From the NCBI GenBank assembly GCA_039917655.1, contig JBDSJC010000146.1, positions 1-28,968 of the forward strand: DNA of 28,968 bases, read 5' to 3'. The notes beneath the pieces are model-generated. The model saw nothing but the letters and a program-made list of their open reading frames with translations, was not told the origin of the DNA and searched no databases. A program made the position numbers and the translations under genes. Position 1 is the stretch's first letter, and each line of letters starts with the position of its first letter. Shown piece after piece: positions 15,267 to 22,349 of this stretch. The stretch is from PNKC01 sp039917655 (GTDB lineage Bacteria; Chloroflexota; Dehalococcoidia; Tepidiformales; Tepidiformaceae).

Positions 15267-16046
15267 ATGCGACTAGAGGGCAAAGTAGCGATCGTTACCG
15301 GCGCAAGCCGCGGCCTGGGCCAGCACGTTGCCGAGGGCTATGCCCGCGAAGGCGCGTTCGTTGTCGTTGCCGCCCGCTCCGAGACTGTGCGCGATGAACG
15401 GCTGCCAGGGACGATCCACGAAACCGTGGCCCGTATTCACGCCGCTGGCGGTCGCGCGCTCGCCGTCCCCTGTAACGTGGGGGACTTCGCCGACTGTGAA
15501 CGGATGGCAAAGCGGGCGCTCGATGAATTCGGGCGAATCGATATCCTCGTCAACAACGCCGCCGTCCAACCTCCGGGCCGGCTGAGCGATATGCAGGTTC
15601 GCCATTGGGACGTCGAGCTTCGCGTGAACCTCAGCGGTCCCTTTTATTGCACTCGCGCGGTCCTGGAAAGCATGCGGGGCACCGGCGGCGGGTCGATCAT
15701 CAACATCAGCTCCGTGGCCGCCGACCACGCATCCGCCGGCACTGCTGGCCACTACGGCCTGATGAAGCTCACACTCGAAAACATGACGCGCCTCCTCGCT
15801 GCCGAAGTCGCTCCCTGGGGGATCGCGGTGAATGCCCTGAAGCCAAAGGGAGCAGTCGATACCCCCGGACTGCGATTCGCTCGTGCTGCGCGGGGAGACA
15901 CCGCTCCTCCAGGCTTACCCGGCCCCGAGGAGTTCGTCGAGGCGGCGATCATCTTAGCTACATCGACGCCCGGCGCTTTCACGGGCAACGCCATCAATGA
16001 CGAGGATGTCCTCGCCCGTTTCGGCCACGGCACGAGCCTCGCGTAA
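15267..16046 (+). CDS. SDR family oxidoreductase
   Basis: Short-chain dehydrogenase/reductase of 259 aa, usual length, NAD(P)-dependent. Motifs: TGASRGLG (nucleotide binding, residues 11-18), NNAA (about 94), SSVAADHASA (catalytic Ser region, about 150) and YGLMK (Tyr and Lys of the active site, about 166). The C-terminus is unusual: after LATSTPGAFTGNAINDED it ends in LARFGHGTSLA instead of the common IDGG tail. ATG 15267 has a GAGGAAGGCGGG stretch upstream. It is divergent from the CoA-transferase/dehydrogenase operon and could supply the hydroxyacyl-CoA oxidation step. Confidence 0.93.
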   Translation: MRLEGKVAIVTGASRGLGQHVAEGYAREGAFVVVAARSETVRDERLPGTIHETVARIHAAGGRALAVPCNVGDFADCERMAKRALDEFGRIDILVNNAAVQPPGRLSDMQVRHWDVELRVNLSGPFYCTRAVLESMRGTGGGSIINISSVAADHASAGTAGHYGLMKLTLENMTRLLAAEVAPWGIAVNALKPKGAVDTPGLRFARAARGDTAPPGLPGPEEFVEAAIILATSTPGAFTGNAINDEDVLARFGHGTSLA

Positions 16047-16050
16047 GCAA

Positions 16051-16254
16051 CTCGGTTGGTTCGCCTTCGGATCGCCAATCAACTACACGCGGCGCGAGGC
16101 GGAGGCATGCGAAGCCTCGGGTGTCGAAATCTTGCTCTCTCGAGCGGACGTTTCGGACGATGATGATCGCCGTCGGATGGTGGCTGAAGCGATGCCGAAG
16201 TGGGGGCGCGTTGATGCCGTGGCCACGGCGCCCCCATCGGCGGCGACGATTTAA
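16051..16254 (+). pseudogene. Remnant of a third SDR gene
   Basis: A plus-strand frame contains NYTRREAEACEASGVEILLS, then ADVSDDDDRRRMVAEAMPKWGRVDAV. This is the stretch of an SDR that normally follows the first Rossmann strand and precedes NNAG. The TGxxxGxG motif is missing before it and the frame runs into APPSAATI and a stop at 16254 instead of NNAG and the YxxxK region. It is the middle of an SDR with both ends lost, lying between two intact SDR genes that are not in its frame. It suggests deletion during rearrangement of the island. Confidence 0.7.
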
Positions 16255-16267
16255 CAACTCCATGGTG

Positions 16268-16273
16268 TAGATT
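16268..16273 (+). promoter_or_regulatory. -10-like box just before the second SDR (leaderless start)
   Basis: TAGATT lies exactly 6 bp upstream of the ATG at 16280, and no Shine-Dalgarno is present there. This spacing places transcription initiation at or next to the A of ATG. The same layout is seen before the genes starting at 21985, 26247 and 26842. Confidence 0.5.
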
Positions 16274-16279
16274 TCGCCC

Positions 16280-17065
16280 ATGGATGCGCGGCCTGAACTC
16301 TTGGGCACTCGACTGTTCAGCCTCGAAGGCCGCGTGGCGATCGTTACCGGCGCGGGCCGCGGGCTGGGCCGAACGATGGCGCTGGCCCTGGCCGCGGCTG
16401 GAGCAGATGTCGTCGTGGCGAGTCGCACGGCGACCGAGGTCGAAGCCGTTCGTGATGAGATCCGGGCGCTGGGGCGACGGTCCGAAGCGGTCATAGCAGA
16501 CGCCGCCCGGGAAGACGACTGTGAGCGGCTGATTGAGCACACGATGACGCAGCTTGGCGCGCTCGATATCCTTGTGAATAACGCCGGGATCAACGTTCGC
16601 AAGCCGGTGTTGGAACTCTCCCTGGAGGAGTTCCAGAGCGTGATAGCAACGAACCTGGAGGGCTACTTTCTCTGCGCGCGAGCGGCAGGGAAACGCATGG
16701 TGGGGCAGGGCTCAGGCAAGATGATCAACGTTTCGAGCATCATGGGGCGAGTGGCGCTGCCAGGTCAGGCCGCCTACGCGAGCTCGAAGGGTGCCGTCGA
16801 GCAGCTAACGAAAGTGCTCGCGCTTGAGTGGGCCGAGGCCGGAGTTCAGGTCAACGCCCTCGCGCCGACCTATTTCGAGACGGAACTGACCCGCCCGCTC
16901 TTTGGGGACGCCGCCCGCCATCAGTTCATCACTGAACGAACGCCGATGCGGCGCTGGGGCCAACCACACGAGTTGGCAGGGGCCGTGATCTTCCTGGCGA
17001 GTTCAGCCAGTGACTACGTGACGGGACACACGCTGGTGATCGACGGTGGCTGGACGGCCTGGTAG
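16280..17065 (+). CDS. SDR family oxidoreductase (3-oxoacyl reductase / gluconate dehydrogenase type)
   Basis: Classical SDR of 261 aa. TGAGRGLG (residues 22-29), NNAG (about 106), the Ser of VSSIMG (about 152), YASSK (Tyr and Lys, about 166-170), and the C-terminal SASDYVTGHTLVIDGGW that closes most classical members are all present. The enzyme should oxidise or reduce a hydroxy/keto group with NAD(P). ATG 16280 has no ribosome site but a TAGATT box 6 bp upstream, suggesting a leaderless transcript. With the SDR at 15267 it forms a pair comparable to BbsC/BbsD, although the two are only moderately similar to each other. Confidence 0.94.
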   Translation: MDARPELLGTRLFSLEGRVAIVTGAGRGLGRTMALALAAAGADVVVASRTATEVEAVRDEIRALGRRSEAVIADAAREDDCERLIEHTMTQLGALDILVNNAGINVRKPVLELSLEEFQSVIATNLEGYFLCARAAGKRMVGQGSGKMINVSSIMGRVALPGQAAYASSKGAVEQLTKVLALEWAEAGVQVNALAPTYFETELTRPLFGDAARHQFITERTPMRRWGQPHELAGAVIFLASSASDYVTGHTLVIDGGWTAW

Positions 17066-17301
17066 CGGTCGGCCCGCGACAGGGACGGCAGCAATGCGGA
17101 GACCCGCCGAAAGTTCTCGTAGAACGTAGGCCAGCCAGGAAACTTCGCGTACTGGTCAGGAGGCATGGAATCGAGGATCACGACGCCAGCGACGCCGTCA
17201 TCGGGGCCGGCAGCGGACTCGCTCCAGCCTCGGCCTGCGCGATCGTAGATACAGACCCTGGTCCCGCCCGCGACGGCAGGCGCAATCCACCCGGCCATCA
17301 T
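17066..17301 (-). pseudogene. Alpha/beta hydrolase remnant with internal deletion
   Basis: The minus-strand frame reads GTRVCIYDRAGRGWSESAAG, a classic alpha/beta-hydrolase segment after the oxyanion strand, then jumps within a few residues to VAGVVILDSMPPDQYAKFPG, which in intact homologues lies after the nucleophile elbow and helix. The GxSxG motif between them is missing. The acid and His region is also absent; the frame runs on into the antisense of the SDR. It is a deletion derivative and cannot be an active hydrolase. The rest of the gap to 17396 holds no recognisable feature. Confidence 0.7.
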
Positions 17302-17396
17302 TCCAGCCGGGTGATAGCGCCAGCTAGACTAACTTAAGATCTCTCGCACGAGACCACAGAGCCGCCCGAATCGGGAGCTGTAGGCAGGGACATGAA

Positions 17397-18164
17397 ATGA
17401 ACTGGCGGAGATTGGTCGCCCTCTCCTTTTTCGTCACACTCGTCGTGGCGGGTAGTTTCGATTCCGGCCGCTGGGTTGTCGCTTCTGAACTTCCCGAAGC
17501 GCCCAGCCCCTCGGTTGCCATCACCAGGGCCGACGACGGAAAAGCAATCGTGGTCCGCGTTGGTGACCGATTTCTCTTACAACTTGGAGAGGAGTTCAAC
17601 TGGGCGGTCGCTGTTTCCGATCCCTCGATCGCGAGGCGAGTGCCGAACGTTCTCGTGGTCCGCGGCGCGCAGGGGATCTACGAAGCTGAGCGGGTGGGCG
17701 AGGCAGATGTGACCGCAATAGGGGTGCTGAACTGCGCCCCCTACCAACCATGTCCCGCACTGGCCGCGCTGTTCCAAGTGCACATTTCGGTCAGATCGAC
17801 TCTTCCGTACATGGTGACCTTGTCGCAGCTCGCCAGGGACGGCGGCGATGACCGCAATTTCGTCGTCAAGGGAACAGTGCTGGCCGGCCCCACCTGCCCG
17901 GTGGAACGCATCCCTCCGGACCCGCGGTGTGCCGATCGCCCGGTGAGCGGTGCGGAGATCTTCTTCGTGAACGACCCTGGGGACTCAGTCGGCGATGCCC
18001 TGAGCGATGGTGACGGCAGGTTCTCAATTGCTCTACCCGCCGGTAGATATACACTTACTCCTCAGCCGGTGCGAGGGCTCCTCGGCACGGCTCCACCCCA
18101 GGTGATTGTCATCCACGGCGCGGACATCGAGGTGACGTTGCGATACGACACTGGCATCCGATGA
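17397..18164 (+). CDS. Secreted two-domain protein: chagasin-like N-terminus plus carboxypeptidase-regulatory-like C-terminus
   Basis: Protein of 255 aa. It starts with a signal peptide (MNWRR, then a hydrophobic run to about residue 19), with no lipobox Cys. Residues about 50-135 (VRVGDRFLLQLGEEFNWAVA through LFQVHISV) resemble the beta-sandwich inhibitor I42/chagasin fold. Residues about 155-255 form a beta-rich domain with GPTCPVE, PDPRCADRPVSGAEI, DGDGRFSIALPAGRYTL and a terminal YDTGIR, a Cys-containing carboxypeptidase-regulatory-like module found in exported proteins of high-GC bacteria. Secretion is well supported; the inhibitor role is an inference from fold resemblance. It stands alone, with AGGCAGGG before the ATG. 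Confidence 0.8.
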   Translation: MNWRRLVALSFFVTLVVAGSFDSGRWVVASELPEAPSPSVAITRADDGKAIVVRVGDRFLLQLGEEFNWAVAVSDPSIARRVPNVLVVRGAQGIYEAERVGEADVTAIGVLNCAPYQPCPALAALFQVHISVRSTLPYMVTLSQLARDGGDDRNFVVKGTVLAGPTCPVERIPPDPRCADRPVSGAEIFFVNDPGDSVGDALSDGDGRFSIALPAGRYTLTPQPVRGLLGTAPPQVIVIHGADIEVTLRYDTGIR

Positions 18165-18386
18165 TTGCCGGGCGAGCCTCCGCCGGCATCCTCCGGAACA
18201 CGGTAGTTCGCTTCGTCGATCCCCCGTCGGGTCGGAGATCTGGACAGACTGCGGTCTCCGCCGACCTCCTCCGCGCCAAATGCGGAGCCGCCGCCAAGAA
18301 ATCCTGAACGCATTCCTCAAGCGCCAAACAGACCTGCGCCGCCGAGGGGACAGACCCGCGACCGCGACCTTCCCATGGTGCGCGGC

Positions 18387-19391
18387 TTACGGTGCCAAAA
18401 TGCCGAGCAGCCTCGCGGCGTTGCCGCCTGCGATGAGCTCCCGGTCGTCGTCGCTCAAGTCGGGGGTCCGCTCGACTAGCCCTACGGGATCGTCCTCGCC
18501 CATATCGAACGGGTAGTCCGTGCCGAGGAGCACGTGGTCCGCCCCGAGCAGCGCTACAAGCTGGGCGACGCTCTCCGGTGTGTAGACCACGGTATCCACG
18601 AACAGCTGCTTGAGGTACTCGCTCGGCGGGCGGTCGATGTGCACCCGGCACTCCGGCCGAACTTCCCAGGCATGGTCCAGTCGGCTGGGATGGAACGGCA
18701 GGTAGCCGCCGCCATGGGCCACAACAAGTTTCAGGTTGAGATGGCGGTGGAGCACGCCGTTGAAGATCAGGCTCGCTACGGCAAGCGCCGATTCGAGGGG
18801 ATGGGCGATGGCGTTGTTCATGTAGAACTCGCGAAACCGGTCACCGTGTGTGAATCCCAGGGGATGCACGAAAATCACCGCACCCAAAGCCTCCGCGGCC
18901 GCCCAAAAAGGCTCCAACGCCAGGTCCCCAAGTTCGCGCCCTCCGGCGTAGGTGGATATCTGGACACCGCGCAATCCGAGTTGACCGACAAGGTGTTCGA
19001 GCTCTCCAACCGCCAGTCCGGGATCTTGGAGCGGCACTGAACCCAGGCCGACGAAACGCCCTGGCCGCTGCGCGACGAGGGTGGCAACATGTTCGTTCTG
19101 AAGGCGCGAAAGGCGTGATCCGAGTTCTCGGTCCGCCCAGTAGAACTGCTGCGGCGATGGCGAGACTGCCTGGATGTCCACGCGAGAGCGATCCATCCGA
19201 GAGAGACGCTCTTCAAGCGAAGTGAGAGCCAGGCCGTACTGTTCGGCGCCGAGGCGACGGTTGTGGGCGATGGACTGGGCGTTGCTGAAGAAGCTCGCCG
19301 GATCGTCTTCCGGCCGCATCAGCCCTTGAATGAGGGGCTGAATCGATGGCGCCTGGGATGCGTGGCAATGGATGTCAACGACGGCTGTCAT
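18387..19391 (-). CDS. Amidohydrolase family protein, ACMSD-like
   Basis: Protein of 334 aa of the amidohydrolase-2 group that includes aminocarboxymuconate-semialdehyde decarboxylase and gamma-resorcylate decarboxylase. Metal and active-site positions are visible: DIHCH (residues 6-10), GAVIFVHPLG (His about 176), VVAHGGGYLP (His about 225) and LLGTDYPFDMG (Asp about 295). ATG 19391 is preceded by GGAGAGAGG. It lies 72 bp after the molybdenum-hydroxylase large subunit and on the same strand, so probably in one operon. A hydroxylase followed by a decarboxylase or hydrolase is a plausible pair for aromatic or N-heterocyclic carboxylates. The 18165-18386 gap shows nothing recognisable. Confidence 0.9.
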   Translation of the reverse strand: MTAVVDIHCHASQAPSIQPLIQGLMRPEDDPASFFSNAQSIAHNRRLGAEQYGLALTSLEERLSRMDRSRVDIQAVSPSPQQFYWADRELGSRLSRLQNEHVATLVAQRPGRFVGLGSVPLQDPGLAVGELEHLVGQLGLRGVQISTYAGGRELGDLALEPFWAAAEALGAVIFVHPLGFTHGDRFREFYMNNAIAHPLESALAVASLIFNGVLHRHLNLKLVVAHGGGYLPFHPSRLDHAWEVRPECRVHIDRPPSEYLKQLFVDTVVYTPESVAQLVALLGADHVLLGTDYPFDMGEDDPVGLVERTPDLSDDDRELIAGGNAARLLGILAP

Positions 19392-19463
19392 GAGCGCCTC
19401 TCTCCGGTGTTACTGGTCGCGATGCCGCGCAAGCGAGGGCTTGACGCTCCCTCTCGGCGCCGT

Positions 19464-21533
19464 TCATAGCTGGCGTTGAAGGGGGAGTTCGCGGATTCGA
19501 TTCGAAGTACAGTCAAATAGGGCGTTGGCGACCGCCGCTGCGATCGGCACAATTCCTGGTTCGCCCGCTCCTGTTGATGGGTTGGCGTCGGTCCCAACCA
19601 GCGCGACATCGATCTGGGGCGTCCGGTTGATGCGTGGCACGCGATAGCGGGCGAAACTTCCGTTGAGGAGCCGTCCGTTCTCGAACTCGGCCGCTTCGAA
19701 CAGAGTTGACCCGAGGCCCATGACGATCGCCCCCTCCATCTGACTTCGCGCGCCATCGGGATTGAAGACGAGGCCACAGTCAAGCGCGGCGCTCACCCGG
19801 TTGACCGCAATCTCCTTGCCCTGCACCTCGATGGAAACGCACTCCGCCGTATACGAACCGACGTCCAATCCGATCGCAACGCCCACTCCCGCACCGGACG
19901 GCGCCGCCGCCGTGTGCCAGCCAAATTGAGCAGATGCCACTTCCAGGACACGGCGATACCTTGGGTCCGGCAGATTGCGGAGGCGGATCTCAACCGGGTC
20001 AACACCCAGCGACGCCGCGATTTCATCGGTGTGTACTTCGCGTGCAAAGTGATTTACGGCGCATCCGAGCGAGCGGTACGATCCGGGCTTGAGCGGCGCC
20101 GGACCGGCCGACACCACCACGCGAAGGTCCTTCACCTGGTACGGGGTTTCCGAGCCCCGCTGTCCGATCATCGGCCGGTCCGCGGTGGTGTGGACGGCAT
20201 GGAAGTCCCAGGCCGTGAGCCGGCCGTCCCCGTCGAAGCCACTCCGAATAGTGATCAGGGCGGCAGGTCGAAAGGTGGACCACGTCATCTCTTCGTCGCG
20301 GCTGTACGCGACCCGTACTGGGCGGGCGGCAATTCGCGCCAGCTTCGCGGCCTCCATCGCCGGGCGGTAGAGGCTCTTGCCGCCGAACCCTCCGCCGATC
20401 TCGGGTGCAATCACCCGGACCTGCTTCTCCTCGATGCCAAAGAGCGCCGCCAACTCCGAGCGAATGCCGAATGGCCGCTGGGTACCTGCCCAGACCGTCA
20501 GGGATGTCCCCTCCCACTCAGCTACCGCGGCACGCGGTTCCATTGGAGCGACCGGGATGTAGGGCACGTAGTAGGTGGCCTCGAGCCGGTGGGATGCCTT
20601 GGAAAGCGCAGATTCGACATCACCTGCCTCTTGAGTCGTGACACGGTCGCGCGACTCCTCTGCCAGCAGTCGCGGTAAGTCCCATTGGGAGATGTTGCCG
20701 AGTCGTTCCGTCCACTCGGCTATCAACGCGTCGTGGGCTGCATCGGCCTGCTGATCCGTCCCCGCCAGTACCGCCACCAGCCCGTCGTCCGTGACAATCT
20801 GGAACACACCCGGCATCCGTTCAGCCAGGGACGTATCCAGCGCCGCCAGGCTGGCCCCGAACGCTATGGGCCGCAGCACGCGCGCGAACAACATGCCCGG
20901 CCTAATCACGTCTCGGGAGTAAACGGCACGCCCGGTCACTCGTTCGATAACGTCGAGCCGTTTCGTGTTGGTACCCATCACTGTGAAGTCGGAGGCCGCT
21001 TTCAACTGCACGTTCTCCGGGATTTCACGTACGAGCTGCTGATTCTCAAGGAGGTCTTCAAATCGAAGGCTACGTCCGCCATCTCCCCGAGACGTTACGC
21101 TGCCGCCCTCGCAGGTCAACTGGTCGGCAGGTAAGTCGAGCCGGGCGACTGCAAGTTCCAATAGCGTTTCGCGGGCCGTCGCCGCGGCGCGACGCACCTG
21201 AACACCAGTGTATCTGGTGGACTGGCTGCCAAAGGTGCCGATGTCCCAGGGCACCCGGTCCGTGTCTCCCAGTACAACGTTGACCGCGTCGGTCTGAAGA
21301 CCGAGTTCCTCAGCGGCTGCCATCGCCAGCCCCCAGCGGATACCCTGTCCGTACTCGACCTTCCCCGCGAACACGGTGACACGCCCGTCAGCTCCCACCG
21401 TCAACCACGTTGCTGGCCCAAAATCGGCGCTCACGGTGCCGTACGCCTGGCGCGCGTAGCCCGTCGCGGGCAGCGGAAGTCCGAGCGCCGAGGCGCCCTG
21501 GATGCTTAATCCCGCCACGGGATAGGCCGTCAA
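19464..21533 (-). CDS. Molybdenum hydroxylase large subunit (xanthine dehydrogenase family, IorB-like)
   Basis: Molybdopterin-binding subunit of 689 aa. Visible: VFAGKVEYGQGI (about 54-65), the substrate-channel segment PYIPVAPMEPRAAVAEW (about 324-340), the cofactor loop GGGFGGK (380-386), and the catalytic Glu at about 658 in GAGEPGIVPIAAAV. TTG 21533 is taken as start because it overlaps the small-subunit stop (TTGA), the same arrangement seen at 8843; the open frame upstream has no family similarity. With only a 2Fe-2S partner and no FAD subunit, it fits isoquinoline 1-oxidoreductase-type two-subunit enzymes that pass electrons to a cytochrome. No obvious Tat signal is seen, so location is uncertain. 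Substrate unknown. Confidence 0.92.
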   Translation of the reverse strand: MTAYPVAGLSIQGASALGLPLPATGYARQAYGTVSADFGPATWLTVGADGRVTVFAGKVEYGQGIRWGLAMAAAEELGLQTDAVNVVLGDTDRVPWDIGTFGSQSTRYTGVQVRRAAATARETLLELAVARLDLPADQLTCEGGSVTSRGDGGRSLRFEDLLENQQLVREIPENVQLKAASDFTVMGTNTKRLDVIERVTGRAVYSRDVIRPGMLFARVLRPIAFGASLAALDTSLAERMPGVFQIVTDDGLVAVLAGTDQQADAAHDALIAEWTERLGNISQWDLPRLLAEESRDRVTTQEAGDVESALSKASHRLEATYYVPYIPVAPMEPRAAVAEWEGTSLTVWAGTQRPFGIRSELAALFGIEEKQVRVIAPEIGGGFGGKSLYRPAMEAAKLARIAARPVRVAYSRDEEMTWSTFRPAALITIRSGFDGDGRLTAWDFHAVHTTADRPMIGQRGSETPYQVKDLRVVVSAGPAPLKPGSYRSLGCAVNHFAREVHTDEIAASLGVDPVEIRLRNLPDPRYRRVLEVASAQFGWHTAAAPSGAGVGVAIGLDVGSYTAECVSIEVQGKEIAVNRVSAALDCGLVFNPDGARSQMEGAIVMGLGSTLFEAAEFENGRLLNGSFARYRVPRINRTPQIDVALVGTDANPSTGAGEPGIVPIAAAVANALFDCTSNRIRELPLQRQL

Positions 21534-21985
21534 TCCGACACCCCGCTCGCACGCAACACTGCGCGTTCGATACGAAGATACGTGCCGCAGCGGCACATGT
21601 TTTCCGATAGCGCCTCACGCACCTGCCCGGAGTCTGGCTGCGGCACCCGCGCGAGCAGGGCGACCGCGGACATGACGAACCCCGGGATGCAATAGCCGCA
21701 CTGCGCCGCGGAGAGGTCAACAAACGCCTGTTGCACCGGATGCAGTACGTCGCCTGAGGCAAGACCTTCGATGGTGGTGAGGTGACCACCGGCCACGCTT
21801 CCGACCGTCGCGAGGCAAGCCCGCAGCGGTTGACCATCAACAAGCACGGTGCACGCACCACAAAGCCCTTCGCCACACCCGTACTTGGTGCCCGTAAGTC
21901 CGAGGTCAAACCTCAGATAGCTGAGCAGGTTGCGTCGCGACTCCCGGGCATCTCGACGTTCGCCGTTGACGTGCAGACTGATCAC
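21530..21985 (-). CDS. 2Fe-2S subunit of molybdenum hydroxylase (IorA/CoxS-like)
   Basis: Protein of 151 aa with two 2Fe-2S clusters: plant-ferredoxin type Cys37, Cys42, Cys45 and Cys57 (CGEGLCGACTVLVDG) and the second cluster Cys96, Cys99, Cys131 and Cys133 (CGYCIPGF and CRCG). It carries electrons from the molybdenum site of the large subunit, whose gene start overlaps its stop. The GTG at 21985 has no ribosome site but a TAATCT box 6 bp upstream, which suggests a leaderless message and makes this the first gene of the three-gene unit (small subunit, large subunit, amidohydrolase). Slightly shorter than many homologues but complete. Confidence 0.95.
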   Translation of the reverse strand: MISLHVNGERRDARESRRNLLSYLRFDLGLTGTKYGCGEGLCGACTVLVDGQPLRACLATVGSVAGGHLTTIEGLASGDVLHPVQQAFVDLSAAQCGYCIPGFVMSAVALLARVPQPDSGQVREALSENMCRCGTYLRIERAVLRASGVSD

Positions 21986-21991
21986 GGGCGC

Positions 21992-21997
21992 AGATTA
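21992..21997 (-). promoter_or_regulatory. -10-like box of the molybdenum hydroxylase operon (leaderless start)
   Basis: TAATCT on the minus strand ends 6 bp before the GTG at 21985, with no Shine-Dalgarno between them. This fits a transcript beginning at the start codon. No clear -35 is seen at 17 bp. Confidence 0.5.
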
Positions 21998-22076
21998 CCG
22001 CAGTTCAACATGCCTTGCGCGCGAGCCACGACTCTATTCCGCGATCGTGCGTAATCTGGGGCCCGCTGGGCTATCG

Positions 22077-22140
22077 ACCCTCGCAGGGCATCCATCGGAC
22101 TGATCCGAAGTCAGATACTTATCCTTCGAGCTACGAGGGC
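22077..22140 (-). pseudogene. Decayed tRNA-Arg copy (island boundary)
   Basis: Positions 22100-22149 match 1227-1277 at 49 of 51 aligned columns (one base deleted in the D-arm region, one substitution), covering the anticodon loop (CTTCGGA), D arm, 5' acceptor strand and 9 bp of leader. The 3' acceptor strand is also recognisable (ACCCTCG at 22077-22083), but the T arm and variable loop are shortened and scrambled (16 bases in place of 22). The -10 position is diverged. It has the same orientation as the intact tRNA-Arg at 1193-1268, giving a direct repeat about 20.9 kb apart that brackets the catabolic genes. Confidence 0.85.
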
Positions 22141-22188
22141 ACGCTGCGATGGACACCGTATCTGTGCCGGTGGCCGGTTGTCCAGATT

Positions 22189-22222
22189 CCATGCCCAGGA
22201 CGTTCCGTGATGTTGGGCATGG
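22189..22222. repeat. 9-bp perfect inverted repeat
   Basis: CCATGCCCA (22189-22197) and TGGGCATGG (22214-22222) pair perfectly around a 16-base loop, 40 bp outside the decayed tRNA copy. There is no U-run on either side. It could be a protein-binding site, a recombination-site remnant, or part of the 3' region of the amidohydrolase transcript that ends at 22350. Confidence 0.35.
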
Positions 22223-22349
22223 GGTAGTTACGTTTCGCTACTTGGTGCGGCCACGGACGCATTCTGCCGCAGGACGTTGCGTCTTGGTTCGGGTACTACG
22301 GCCACGTCCAGTGGGAGATCGTGGCGGACTGGCAGCCGTGATGCTCGGC

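Larger units (their letters stand above)
21986..22349. other. Intergenic region at the right edge of the island
   Basis: This 364-bp stretch holds the -10-like box of the molybdenum hydroxylase unit (21992-21997), the decayed tRNA-Arg copy (22077-22140, with similarity running to 22149), and a 9-bp inverted repeat (22189-22222). Open frames here do not resemble known proteins. It separates the catabolic island from the histidine/ferredoxin/ispH block. Confidence 0.6.
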
